NCBI GenBank assembly: GCA_023974075.1
Contig: CM043789.1
Coordinates: 38,441,613 to 38,505,612 of the forward strand
Direction: 5' to 3'
DNA: 64,000 nucleotides
Source of the DNA: Chaenocephalus aceratus
Taxonomy: Eukaryota; Chordata; Actinopteri; Perciformes; Channichthyidae
Shown: piece by piece, positions 43,601-57,000 of the stretch
Layout: the number at the start of each line of letters is the position of its first letter
How positions within the stretch are numbered: position 1 is the first letter of the stretch
The notes under the pieces: generated by a model
Databases searched by the model: none
The model's input: the letters and a program-made list of their open reading frames with translations, nothing else
Told to the model about the DNA's origin: nothing
Translations under genes and position numbers: made by a program

Positions 43601-46600
43601 TGAAGGTGAAGCACGTCAAGAGAAGAGAGAAGAAGTTTGAACAAGAAAGTGAGTTCCCTTGAACAATTATCATCATCATTTGAAGTTCTGCCAGGTGTTC
43701 GCGTGGGTAAATGATAGGAACACATATTATAACATGTCCTTGTTTTTCTAATGATCTAGAAGGAGTCCCGGCGGCACAAACAGAAGCAGAAGCACAAAGA
43801 CAAAACCAGATCCAGTGAGAAGGGCGAGCTGCGGGACAGCACGGGGGCACCGGCAGTGTCTCGGGCCGAGCTGTGTGCAGCCGACGAGAGCCGGCTCCAA
43901 GTACTGCTCTGAGGAGTGCGGCATGAAGCTAGCCGCCAAGTAAGGACTCCTACTTTCACCAGTCATGCTCTTTATTCCATCAAGGCATCTTGTCACGATT
44001 AGCCTGTCGTGAATGATTGCGATTCACGACATTACCCAAATATAATCATCAAATAGCTTAAAATGACACTTAAACCTACTGGATTCACTGTAGTCTTAAA
44101 GGTAGGGTAGGTAAGAATGGAGAAAACCAGCTGGAGTGCGCTAGAATTTGAAAGTACGCAGCCGCTTCCTTCAGACTTCCTCACAGAGCCCCTCCTCCAA
44201 CACACACGAACGCGCACATGACCAATGAGGGCACGAGATAAGTTTGTGCCCAGATGGAAGGCTGACAGGCAGGTAGGCCATCCAGCTACTTTAGCCGGGC
44301 CGGCTCAGATGATTGGTCGTGCTTTTTTACAGCGCCACGGCTTCCACAGATGACATTTTTTTATGTATTTTTTGTCAAAGCATTTAATGTATTCGTTGCT
44401 ATCGGGATGTTAAGAGCATTCCATGGAATATAACAAAGTGTTTCTGAAGTGAGTTACCTACCCCACCTTTAAGAAACCAATATTTAGATTTAATCTCAGA
44501 TGTGACATGTCTGTTAGAGCCTCCACTACTTACAAATAAAATAGCAACATTGTGTGATTTAGTAAATCAGATCATTTCTGTATTTAAAAAGGCAAAAGGT
44601 TCCATACCACGATAGAAAGCTAGACGGCTTTTTTGAGTCACTCCTGAAGATGTTCCGAATGTTCCTGATGACGGAAATTCACCACAACTTCTTCAGCTGT
44701 TTCTTAAGATCTCTATATTCTCCCTCCTCTAAGATGCCTGCTTAGAACAAAGAAAAGCCAACTTATCTTAGGTAGAAGTGTAATACATTTTCTATTCTTT
44801 GGAGTATTTACCAGTAAAATGATCTTTTAATTTAGAAACCAAATGGCCAAAAGCTGTTTTTATTCCAGCTTGTGATTCCCTGATGGTACTATAGCTCCAC
44901 CTAGTGCTAGAAAAGTAAAATGCTCACTGCCTTCGAGTCCCTCATCTAGTCTTTTTTTGTCTTTGTCACCATTATGTTTGATGTAGTGTCCCTGTCCATA
45001 AGACGCTTCACTGTTTATCCCAGACAACCCAATTACCATCATTTATCGTTCATTTTGCTCCACAGCCGGATCTATGAGATCCTGCCTCAGCGCATCCAGC
45101 AGTGGCAGCAGAGCCCCTGCATCGCCGAGGAGCACGGCAAGAAGCAGCTGGAGCGAATCCGCCGCGACCAGCAGAACGCCCGGCTGCGCCTCACAGAGAT
45201 GGAGCGGCGCTTCCACGAACTGGAAGGCATCATCGTCAAGGCCAAGCAGCAGGCGGCCCAGCTGGACGAGGAGGTGAGGGGGGGAGCTCAAAGTCAACTT
45301 TATTGTCAATCTTTCAGTTTGTGTGTACAGACAGAGACATCGAAATACCGTTTCCCACAATCCCGAATACAAAAACAACAATTATATATAAAAAATATGT
45401 TTGCCATTATGAATATACCTATATACACACGGGGGAGAGAGTTCAGCCTCCTGACAGCCTGGTGGAAAAAAACAGCTCAGCGTGTTGTATTATTTTTCTA
45501 ACATGCTTCTAAGGAGTCTTGTCTTGTTCTTTATTTTAGGGCCTGTATCCTATTGTCTGAAAACTGACAGCATATGACACATTAGCATTGACCCCTTGCT
45601 TTTTATTATCTATACGTTGTCGTAGCAACTTAAAATCAGCTGCTGTCTAGAGAAAATGGTGAGTTAGGCAAATATGCAAAGAAACACAATATCGATATAA
45701 AGTCTTTTCAGATATTTTCTTTTATTGCTTGCAAGCAAGACTACTCCTTCCGAGTGCGTCCTATTCTGTTTTATAGGGAAACATCAAAGATCATTTACAT
45801 GACCACACGACAACATGTGGTCGCCCTGTGGCAGTAAGCTAAACTCACACCAAGACAACAGTTGGGTGTCGCAGTTACAGAGCAAATGTCTTCCTTTCCC
45901 CCTGGCCTTCCTGTAGCGTCTTAAAACCCTTCGTGAACACATCGGTTATCACACATCCATTTCTTTGCCATTCCCAGGATATCACTTTGTTAGGATTACA
46001 CTGTATTAAGCTTTAATACTTGCCCTAACAATGTGCTGCGTATCCAATCCAATCCAACTTTATTTATATAGCACTTTAAAAACCTTCAGACCAAAGTGCT
46101 GTACATGTGCGCATGTGTTTCTGAGTATGCTTTCAATGGTTAGGGTCAGCGTTTCCGTCAGGGGGGGCGTCTTGCCGTCATTTGACGCCCTTATTCAGCT
46201 CGGAACGCCCTGAACTCGAGCCGAGGACGTCCAAAAAAAAAAATTCGAGAGAAGATCGAGTTTTTATCGCTTGAAATTACGAAAAGCAAAAAGGACAAGG
46301 ACATCCCTCTCTGGGAGGGGCGAAGGAGTCTGGTGGGATTCTGTTCGCCGCCAGCAAAGCGTGTTCCTGTGACGGAAAGTGTACTGCCGTTGAGCCTTGA
46401 CGGGGGGGTGCTAGTGGAGCACGCGCAGTCAACTGCGAGCGCCGGAGCCTCGCAGCGGCGAAACTGCGGCTCCGTGGTAAACTGTGGTCACATGACGAGC
46501 CGTTTAGGAGCCGGCTCTTCTTAGTGAGCCGAGCCAATTGATCCGGCTCACTAAGAAGAGCTGGAATTCCCATCACTGGTGCGTAAAGAGATGGTATCTA

Positions 46601-49600
46601 TAAGGGACGGTCACGGCGTCACCCCGCCCTCTCAGCCCTGGTCTGGCGGAAACACTGGTTAGGGTTGTTATTTAATCCGTCCCATACACACACAGAAATA
46701 TCCCACAAGATCAGATACTTTTTAATAAAATGCTTTTGTCTCTGTGTGCAGTGTAATGAAAACGACAGCGAGGACACAGACCTGCAGATCTTCTGCGTGT
46801 CTTGCAGTCATCCCATCAATCCAAAAGTGGCACTGAGACATATGGAGCGATGTTACGCAAAGGTGAGTGTTTTCAGAAATCCTGATGCTGCCTTTAAGCA
46901 TAGAACATATCGTCTTTAACAAAAAGCAATTGGGCGGGTTTTAAAATGTCTCTCCTGTATGATTATCTTGACAGTATGAGAGCCAGACTTCCTTTGGCTC
47001 CATGTACCCTACAAGGATAGAAGGGTAAGAGAAATAAATCCTCTCCACATGTTTAACTTGACTCTGTTCAGTCGCTTTACTAACATGTCTTGATCTTTTC
47101 CACAGAGCAACGAGACTCTTCTGTGACGTGTACAATCCCCAAAGCAAAACGTATTGTAAGAGGCTTCAGGTTCTGTGTCCGGAACATTCCAGAGACCCTA
47201 AGGTCAGTGGAAACCCCTCGGACTCATGTATGATAACCACAATCAATAGAAAACCAGCTGAAACCTAAAATATTCATTGAGAATTAAGAAGAAAGAAAAA
47301 AGTTCCAGTTAGAAATAAATTAGGAGCAAATTCTGAAGAGAAACTGATAATGGGGCGGTGGTGGTCCATAGGGACTTGGCTTGGCAACTGGAAGGTCACC
47401 AGTTCAAGTCCCGGAAAGACCAAGTGCTACCGAGGTGTCCCTGAGCAAGGCACCGTTCCCCACACTGCTCCCCGGGCGCCGTACATAATGGCAGCCCACT
47501 GCTCCTAACACTAGGATGGGTGAAATGCAGAGAAACCGTTTCGTTACATGGTACCTGCACTGTGTAATGACAATAAGTTGAATCTATAAATGATTCATGG
47601 ACAAAGTTTGTCTTTTGTTATATTTAATAAAGTAATAAAGGAAATCGATCTGAAATGCAGGAACAGAGCTACTTCATCCTCGGATGATAAAGGTTCTGCA
47701 CCCAGAACACAGCTCACAGTCACACTCTATAGAACAAAGAAATCCAACTGGTCCCACCCTTAAATTCCCTTCGGCATCATCTACACATCCCCAGCATTAA
47801 ACTATAAATCCCCCTCGTCCTTAACCATTTGCATACCCCCCTTATACATTCTGCCAAAATGCTTGTTGTCTTAAAATGTATGGAAAGGGTCTTATAAAAG
47901 GTCTTAAAGCAGTGCTTCTCAAAGTGTGGTCCGTGAGCGCCCCCTAGTGGTCCGTGAGTATATTGGTACAATTTCACATTTTAAATAAATTAATAAATTA
48001 AAGTTTTACGCACCCTCGCGGGAATATCTCCGCAATGGAGCGAGCTTAAGTTTCACTTTCAATGGCATGATATAGCCCAGCGCAACACCTTCATCACACA
48101 TGTTGCCACTTGTTTGTTCCATTTTCAGGCGATTTGTAATCCGTTCTAGAAAAACGATGTGATTTTGGATATTTGTGGAGTTAGGTGGTCCGCGAGTGTT
48201 TTTTTTATTGGTTAAGTGGTCCTTGGTATGAAGAAGTTTGAGAAACACTGTCTTAAAGGTATTACATTTGACTTCAGGATCCCTGCATATACCCTGAGGG
48301 TGAATTTGCTCTGATTGACTGTAGCCGCTCCCTATGAGTAATCGCTGAGAGGCTCAAATGTGTCTTTGCTGTGACGCGTTCCATATAAAAGTCCGAAGTC
48401 ATTCATAGTGTTTAATAAAACGCAAACAAACAATGTACAACTCCCGACCTGTATCAGAGCAGATTCACCCTCTTCCTACATCATATGCTCCCAAACCGGC
48501 ATCCAACAGGTGACCTGAATGACAATAAACCACACCCACGTGACCATTGCCGGAAGTGATAAACAATAAGAATGAAACGCGATGCTAACAGAAATGAAGA
48601 TAATAATACAAATAATAAGAAATGGCAAAACAAGCATTTTGCCCTCCTGAAATGTAAATCCTGAACATATGTCTCTGTTAAACACTTACAAGACTAAAAA
48701 TACAATTTAACAGCGTAAAAGGCAATCAGATTATAAGACTATATGTTTTAAATGATTATATGATAATTTGACACGACACTGACCTCCACTGGGAGATGCT
48801 GTGTTTCCCAGCCCTGTTGTACTGCTTCGGCTGATATACCCTCGTAAGCTTCATCCACTGCAGCCTCCCATGGTGCAGTTAATTTCACGATGTGCAGGGA
48901 CATTTGTGAGGTTGACCACATGATCAAATCTGGCCTGCGATTGGTTGTGATGATCCCTGAAGAAAACTAATGTTTACTGTCCTCAGATGACAATAAATTA
49001 ATCTGACTTCTTTCTGTGGATTGACATGACTGCACATAGTCCCTTGATCCTCCTTAGCAACGGTCTGTTCTCCTTAGCAGGTAAAATGACCCACGTCCGG
49101 AATGTTCAAATTGACCAATCAGAATCGAGTGTTCAACTAAGCCCTATAATAGCCTGTGTGACCTACGTTTTTCATTGCCATATCTACACTGTAGCTAATG
49201 TGCAAATGACAATAAAGCCTTGAATCTTAATGGTGAAATCTGTTCATACAGTCCGCTACAGAGTAGAGTTAATGTGTAGATGGTTAATTGATGTTTTTTT
49301 GTTTTTAGATCCAAGGGGATGAGGTGTGTGGGTGTCCTCTGGTGAAGAACGTGTTCGAGCTGACCGGAGATTACTGCAGGGTCCCCAAAAGGAAATGCAA
49401 CAAACATTACAACTGGGAGAAGCTCAGGAGAGCGGAGGTGGACCTGGAGCGAGTCCGGGTGGTAAGTCGAACACCACGACTGCTTCTTTTGGTTCTAACC
49501 AAGCGGCAAACTCGGGGGAAGAGCCGGGAAGCCAATACGGAAGTGCCACACACTGCAGTTCACACATGGGCCACTAGGGACTGGCTGCAGAAAGGAGCAA

Positions 49601-51176
49601 TTTCCATAGACCCCCATGTTAAAATGCCCAACTTTACAGCAGAAAAAAACATGTTTCTACCCCTGGATGCAATAAATATTATTATCGATATCGTTAGATT
49701 CCACCTTCATGATTATGGATCTGTGAGTGAATTGTTTTCTAACACGACCCTTTTATTTATATTAGGTCTTAAAGTGTTTGCATAAATTAGGGCGTGGTCA
49801 CGTTGATGGACACGTACATGGGTCACTGTCAGCTAACAGCAACTTGTCCACTCTGCTAGGCTACAACCATAGAGGCTACAACGTTAGTTAGTCATAGTAC
49901 TGTACTTGACCCTTTAGCTTTAGCCGTGTTCGTGGTGATTGTGCCTTTTAGGGAATATTGTTACAAATACCAGACAATGTCGTGCTGTGCGCTTGAATGT
50001 ACTAACAGAACTTCTAAAATGATAATATACATGTTAACCCCGTTCGCAGCTTGTTACTTATTAGCCAGCTAAGGACGTAATCCTTTATGTATACATATAC
50101 ATTTTAGTTTATGATTCAGCCTTGGGTAAGACTTATATAGTCTATGGCTATGACGCCCATAATGCTAAACGGAGGCAAATGTTAATAGGGGACCCAATTA
50201 TCCCAGTGGTGGCCGCCGGAGCTAACGGAGCCGCAGGGGGCTAGCTCCAGCCGGCGTCCCGGCTCCGGGCGGTGGAGTCCGTCTTTTCTCAACGTGTGAA
50301 TGACAAAATATAGCTAATTCTCTTGCAGATTGTCTCATTTGATTATGAATGTAACGTTTATATAGGGGAACTACACTGTTATCAGTAACTTGGTATCCAT
50401 GTATTTCATGTTAGCTTAGCTTCTTAGCCTGAGCTAGCTCTGTTTACTTCCAGTTCGGAGGCAGCAGGTCCCGCCGCCTCGGCTCCGCCTCTTTGCCCTT
50501 ATTTGGAGCAGGCGGGATTAGACTGACGTCACAGTCGAGCCGTTAGTGGCCGACTCCGCCCACTAAGGGCTTCACGGCAACTCTGCAGAATCCTATGGGT
50601 GACGTCACGGACACTACGTCCATTTATATATACAGTCTATGGTTCTAACCGACAACAAATTTGATATTTCCGAATCAGAAACATGTTTATTACCAGGTAG
50701 GTACATCACATTTACATAAAAGTAAAACAACAATTAAAGCACAGATAGAGAACTAGAAAAAATACGATATAATACTTTAATGGTCAGATCAAGTCTGAAA
50801 TGTGACTTGCATCACAGCAGCTCCATGTGTGACATCAACATAGACGGATATCAAGACACAATGCATGAAAAACAAACATTTAACATAACAGCACGATCAC
50901 TGGGAGAAAACATGCTCAAAGAGCCTTCAGCGTGCATTTGATCTGGGATTTAGCTCTGTGTGTACTGTGAGGGTTGACTGGAGCACAAAGGAGGCTTCAG
51001 TCTGACGTGTGGTTTGTTTCTGTCCACAGTGGTACAAGTTGGACGAGCTCTTTGAACAGGAGCGTAACGTCAGGACGGCGATGACCAACAGAGCCGGTCT
51101 GCTCGCTCTGATGCTTCACCAAACTATTCAACACGACCCCGTGACCACCGATCTCCGTGGTATCAAGGATAGGTAG
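40666..51176 (+). CDS. cxxc1: CXXC finger protein 1 (CFP1), SET1/COMPASS subunit
   Basis: Fourteen exons: 40666-40668, 41784-41899, 41984-42083, 42195-42381, 42761-42917, 43294-43442, 43540-43648, 43760-43939, 45066-45273, 46752-46862, 46975-47024, 47106-47202, 49309-49461 and 51030-51176. CFP1 targets the SET1 H3K4 methyltransferase to unmethylated CpG islands. In order: PHD finger ([12 protein letters not shown] then [12 protein letters not shown]), charged linker, CXXC zinc finger ([26 protein letters not shown]), basic stretch [12 protein letters not shown], then the conserved C-terminal SET1-interaction region ([55 protein letters not shown]). Exons 9-14 read cleanly to TAG. Exons 2, 4, 5, 6 and 8 need single-base corrections to stay in frame (see findings), so the stretch is either poorly polished sequence or a recently broken copy. 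It is followed in tandem by mbd1. Confidence 0.92.
44100..44468 (-). mobile_element. TTAA-flanked MITE family C, copy 3 (cxxc1 intron 8)
   Basis: TTAA at 44096-44099 and 44469-44472, with ends AGGTAGGGTAGGTAAG and TTACCTACCCCACCT. It is nearly collinear with copy 2 at 33236-33614, including caacacacacgaacgcgcac. Confidence 0.88.
46147..46657. mobile_element. hAT-type non-autonomous element (cxxc1 intron 9)
   Basis: The ends cagcgtttccgtcag and ctggcggaaacactg are inverted repeats, flanked by an exact 8-bp duplication GTTAGGGT (46139-46146 and 46658-46665). An internal palindrome built on gagccggctcttcttagtga lies at about 46496-46560. Confidence 0.92.
47351..47590 (+). repeat. tRNA-derived SINE (cxxc1 intron 12)
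   Basis: The head has ggggcggtggtggtccatag and box B-like agttcaagtcc. The body has the ggtgtccctgagcaaggcac and cactgctccccgggcgcc blocks typical of a teleost SINE, ending near gtgtaatgacaataagttga. Confidence 0.9.
47910..48250. mobile_element. hAT MITE nested in an older repeat (cxxc1 intron 12)
   Basis: It starts cagtgcttctcaaagtgtgg and ends agtttgagaaacactg, inverted, with an exact 8-bp duplication TCTTAAAG (47902-47909 and 48251-48258). The flanks read as one repeat that recurs at about 62640-63290 (atggaaagggtcttaaaagg and gacttcaggattcctgcac). Confidence 0.93.
49501..50639. mobile_element. 1.14-kb insertion with 11-bp target duplication (cxxc1 intron 13)
   Basis: TGGTTCTAACC occurs at 49490-49500 and again at 50640-50650. 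The interior runs from aagcggcaaactcggg to tatatatacagtctat, an end also seen near 52730-52750. It includes a GC-rich block (50200-50290) and TGACGTCA-type words. It has no ORF of note, and the class is unresolved (retroposon or MULE-like). Confidence 0.7.
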
Positions 51177-54045
51177 TCGACCTGTCTGCACCTGTACTTT
51201 GATCACTGTACGTGATTTGAGTTTTAAAGATTTAAATGAAACTATTAGGTCCAAAACAGATTTTCTAACTAGATAATTATTTTAAAATGTTTGTATGATA
51301 ATTAACTGAAAGAGGTAAATGGATATATATTTTCCTGACTGTCATGGATGCTGCTGATTGATAACAGCTGTTTTTGGAATGATCGCTCAGAATAAACACT
51401 TTGATGTATCTGCTATTTGTTCTATAATTTCTTTGAGCCAGCATGTATACTATACAGGTATCTTTGATTAAAGTTACTGACCGAGAAGTGTAGTTGTATC
51501 GGTCCTTCTTCAAAACAATCACTGCTGTTTTCAAAGGGGTAACCATGGTTGCACACATGAATGTAAGCAAGGAAAGGCTGATTTAAGAGTGTATCAAAAG
51601 CAGTGAAGTACAAAGGATATTGCAGGGTAGACTATTCCTAGTCAACAAAGACTTTAAATGACTAATTCATAGTAACCAAACGAGATCAACACAACTTCCT
51701 GACTCGGAGTGCAGACCCACAAAGTACAACAAAAAACAACCTCTTTCCCGCGATCACCTCATGCCACACTGCTAATCAAATCAAAGCAAGTTTTATTTAT
51801 ATAGCACATTTTTAAACGATTTTTGGTCGAGCCAAAGCGCTGTACATATAATACAAATACCCTACAGTAAAGACACTTTACAGCAAATACAACAGCACAG
51901 TTTGTGCAGAATATCAGTATGAGAAAACGACACCCTCTGTCCTTCGACCCTCACATCGTACAAGGAAAAACTTCCGGAGAAAAACCCACAGTTTAAAGGG
52001 AAACATATCTCATCCTAATGTGATGGGATGCTCCTGACTGGTCAATACACAGATGCAGAGCTCTCTGCTATATTATTTAGAAGGAAGAGGATTGTATTGT
52101 ATTTACCGAGCGATGTGCTTTTGTTACTTTCTGATTATGGGTAATATTGTTTCTTGGTTTAAATAAATACTAACAGGTGATATATTGATTATTTAAATAC
52201 ACATAGTTGCTGCTCATATATTGATAACATTAGAAACTTTGCAAGGCTTTGCCCCTCAAATCACAAAAAGGGTTCACTCCCCAATGTTATATTTGTATTT
52301 GTGTACTGCCTGAATATCTGTACATTTAAAATATATCTCCAAGTGCTCCTCATACATTCCTGCTTGCTAACTACTTTGGTTGATTGCATATCATTTGGCC
52401 TGAATAAAAAGAAAACGCTACAATATTGTTTAAATAGAGGAACAAACTATATGATAATATAAAACAATGTCAATGGTAGATATGATGTCCTGGTTGTGCT
52501 CCAATGTGAAGACAACCCTTCGTTTTAAGGCGAACACAATGCTAACAGTAGCCTACACTTCTTTCTAACAACCCGAGAAGGGAGCCAACCATGGATATAT
52601 AACAAGAACACGCCAACTCAGAGCCAACGTACACGACAATATGACGCGGGCTGTCAAAGAGCATGTGCAGTAGAAGATAAGTCACTTCTATCCGTTTGTT
52701 GATTGTTTTTTTCGTGTCTATCCCTAGTACTGTCTATATACAGTCTATGGTCTATCCTTACGGTCAAATGCAAATAAGTAACGTTTGAAATGAGTAAACA
52801 ACAATGGTTGTATATTAGGGTTACTATTTTTCTAGCCGGAAATAGCTTAAGTAGAGATGTAAACAGACAAAAATATATATACACAGAAGTTAAATTCATT
52901 TCTCACTTATTCTGACAATGTACTTAACCCCAAATAAAAGAACTATCCAACGATTTACAGACCACTCTTTCCCAATGTATTAAGTCAATGGGAAAAAGTG
53001 TTTCCGGGCCCAGCAACCTAACGGAAGTGTAGTACCGCCGTTTGGCCACAACGAGTATTCTCATCAGAGTCCGGCGCACTTCCTGGGGCTTGGTTGTCTC
53101 TGTAAACTGGGGCAAGGGTTCCCATACATGCACGGACCAGGAGGATTAGCATCTTGGACGTGAAGTCCTCTTTGTTCTTGCAACCGTTTCCGCTAGCACT
53201 AGATGTATAGCTAGCTACGTTAGCTCTACCTTTTTTTAAAGTGGTGCCGTATGTGACTAGATTGTCACCAATCCTGGAAATGTTAATCTAAAGGTGTGTG
53301 TTTTTTGGCTTTCCTAACAGCACGTATGTTTAAACTGTGTAAACTGTGTAAATCTACTCAAGCGTGTAAGCGGATCATGGGTGAATGGCACCAACAGTAT
53401 TTAACAGCTGCTAGTATCTTAATCGCTTCTAGCGTTACTTTAGCCACTGGTAATATGGTATGTTGCTAAACTAAGTATTTAGAAATAGTAACCAATATCC
53501 GAGTATTAGTGCAGTTGTTAACAGAAACAGCGCCTCAAATGGCAGATGTTGGCTTTGTTTAACCAAGCGCCAATCGTCTACATGTGTGGTATCTAAAGAT
53601 AAGAGAGATAAGATAATGATGGTACTTTATTGATCGCAATTTTGGAAATTGTTTTTGTTGCAGCAGCATATAAACAGTGTTAGCTTGATTTATGACAGGC
53701 AAGGCAATGCACGTTTATTTGTAGAGCACCTTTCAACACAATACAATTCAAAGTCCTGTCAAAAGACATTAAGAAAAAGTGCAGTGGAAAAACATTATAA
53801 AATGGCATTTAAAAACAGTCATTAAAAAGCAAAGATAATAAAATAAACATGAATAAAAGTTATATTTTAAGCATAATAACTGATGGCTGCTTCTGCATCT
53901 TTAGTTCTGAACAACATCGGGTTTTGTCCAGGTTCTGTCATTAAAAACTGAGTCGGAGGATACATGCTCAGACAGTGGGAACACACATGGGGACTTTAAA
54001 TGTGATGCAAAGTCTACACTAGAAGATATCTTTCTTTGTCTCTAG
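51177..54045. other. cxxc1-mbd1 intergenic region
   Basis: No coding exon was found. The cxxc1 3'UTR presumably occupies its start. A LINE tail lies at about 51775-51990 (minus; tttggtcgagccaaagcgct, shared with 54425-55130) and another at about 53690-53790. The mbd1 promoter and any 5' non-coding exon should lie near 53100-53500, but no boundary could be fixed. Confidence 0.55.
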
Positions 54046-54077
54046 GAATACCATTTGTAGCTTGAAAGGGTGCAACA

Positions 54078-57000
54078 ATGAACATGGAACCAGTTGGGAC
54101 CCCGGTCCCTGTCGCAGAGCCGGAGGGAAAAGATGTGGGACCAAGCCCAGAGAGGATCATGAGTGAAGCAGGAAACACAACAGATAAGAAACCCCACAGC
54201 TCAGATCCTTTAAAGGAAACTCCAGTACAAAACAAGGAGGACGATAAACCTGCTGGTTTGGAGCCCCCTGTGGACTGGTTTGAGCCCCTTGAGGAGGATG
54301 ACAATGATGAAGTTGAAAGCCTGGCAGGAGAAAGTGAAATGAGTGTGAGCGGGGCGGGCAGCGAGAAGAATCACCTGAAGGTTCATAAGTAAGTTGTCTT
54401 TCTATCTTGGTCCTGATATTGTGCATCATTATCAAATACAATAAAGTTGTATTTATAGAGCACATTTAAAAACGATTTTTGGTCGAGCCAAAGTGCTGTA
54501 CGTGTAATAAAAGCACACTACAATAACATAAGAAAGAAAAGACAAGAATTTACAACAGAAATATAAAAACAAAACACAGAGAAATGTCAGGTGTCGTGCT
54601 CCGCTCTGACTAGAAGGCCAGGGAGAAGAAGTGAGTCTTTAGTGAAGATTTAAAAACCCCCAGGGTCTGGGCCGACCTCACATGGAGGGGCAGATTATTC
54701 CAGAGCCTGGAGCCAGCTGCTGCGAAGGCTCGGTCCCCTCGGGTTTTGAACCTGGTCTTGGGCACTATCAGCAACAGCTGGTCAGCGGACCTTAAGCCTC
54801 TGCCTGGGGTGTAGCGATGGAGGAGTCCGGCTATATAGGCAGGAGCCAGCCCATTTAGGGCTTTGAAAACAAATAAAAGGATTTTAAAATCAATTCAGAA
54901 CCGAATTGGAAGCCAGTGTATTGGGGTGATGTGGTCACGCTTTTGATGGCCAGTGAGAAGACGTGCAGCTGCATTCTGAACTAGCTGCAGGCGTCTAATT
55001 GAGGCCTGGTCCATACCCACATACAGAGCGTTGCAGTCGTCCAGCCTCGAGGTAACAAAGGCATCAATAACCCTTTCTAGGTCTTTGAAAGATAAAAACA
55101 ACTTGGTCTTGGCCAATAGACTTATCTCAAATTAGATTATAATAGATAAGATTTAAAGTTGTAATAAGATGCCCTTCTAATTTTCTGTAACTCATCATGT
55201 TGTGCACTTCATGAAAAGTTACGCTGTGTATCAAATCATTTTGTTATTTGTTGAACTACCTTTTAAGGAATCATTGCAACTCTGCCTCAATCTATTGAAA
55301 GAAAAAAACGAAATGTATATAATAACAACATATATTCCCATTTTCCCATGTGTGTTTTCCCCACTTTGAATAAAGCATTTGAACAAGTATAATTCATATT
55401 TCCTCCTTTTTAAATTCAGGTTTCAGCAGCCCCGCCGTAAGCGATCGAATCCCGAGGAAGGATGGGATGTATGGCCAACACTTGGAGATGGTTGGAAACG
55501 CAAAGAAGTTATCCGGCGCTCAGGTTCTAGCATTGGACAGAAGGATGTGTATTACATAAGGTAAATACCGCCTCGTAGAGTTGTAAAGAAATGCTGTTGT
55601 TTCAATTGCAGGGTGCAGAATATATAACTTATACTTTTACTCTGTGGTCTACAATGTTGATACTATGTGATGACATGTATGTTCTCTTTGTATTATACAA
55701 AGATACATTACAAATATGATTTAATAATGTTAGCCTGAATCAACTTGTTACTCTTAAAACGTGTTCGTATAAGCTTTCCAAATGTCAAGATTTTCATTTT
55801 TATAGTTTAAAAACACAACTTTTTTCCGTGCATTTTATGGACTAAACAATTTAATAATCGTTAGGAAAAATGTAGCCAATAAATTAAATAAAGCCTTAAT
55901 TCATTTAAAGTTGTGTATGTGACTCGGTGACAACTGGAGGGTCGTTTCTAGTGGTTGTCACTCAGCTCTGGGAGGTTGTAACTGTTTTTGTTGTCTCTCT
56001 GCAGTCCGCAAGGTGATCGAGTGAGAAGCCGCGTAGAGCTGACGTCAGTGTTGGAGGGAGTCGACCTGTCAACCTTTGAATACAAGTCGGGAAGGTTCAT
56101 CCCAGGCGGAGTCCCCCCCACGAGAGTCCGCATCCGAGCGAAGGTAACGGCCTCTTTTATCGCTTCACGCGTGAAACACTTAGGCGGTGCGAGCCTCGCT
56201 GTAAACGTATCCTCTCTTTCTTATCCATTAGAGGAAGATCCCGGAGAGTTCATCCTCAGAGTCCAGCTTGGTGGAGAGAGGGGAGGGGGCCGGCACCCCC
56301 GACTCTCTCCACAGACTCACCCCAAACCTGGGGCCCAAACCCGTCCCATCCCAACCGACTCTTTGGTTGGCACAGGGCACAGTAGTAATACCAGCACAAC
56401 GAAATGAATATCCACCGGCGGAAAAGGAAATTAAACTCCCCCTCCCTTCATCATCCAGAGCACTCCCCCTCCCCTCCATCAACGGAGAGATCGGCTCAGA
56501 GGAAAACACACTGTTAGTCCATTATTAATTGTTTATATGTCAACCATTAAACACTGATGATGTAATGAACAAGACACTTGAGTATTTCAGTTTAATGAGG
56601 GGTTTCTTTGTGGGCGACGTCACGTGCTGAGCGGTTTCGTGTTTCCCTGCAGGGTTTGTTCCAGATGCGGTATTTCCTTCACAGGCACGTGGTATGATAA
56701 GCAAAGGAAGAGACCCTTCTGTCCCACCTGCTGGGGTATGTCAGTGTGTGGTTGTGCAATGTGATGATTCTGAGGAAGTATAGCTTTTGAAATTGTTGAA
56801 GAAATCAGGGAAATAACCCATAATGTGTATTTGTTTTAAATTTCAGCCGCCGCGAAGACAAAAGTGCACCCGATGGTTCGATTCAGGAAGGTAAAGCATC
56901 GTCTCGCCACCAGTTGTGTGAATGAACTGTTTAAATAGCCACACGTTAGCATGTGGCTACTTGGGAATGTATAAATGACCCAGTATTTGAATGATGGATT

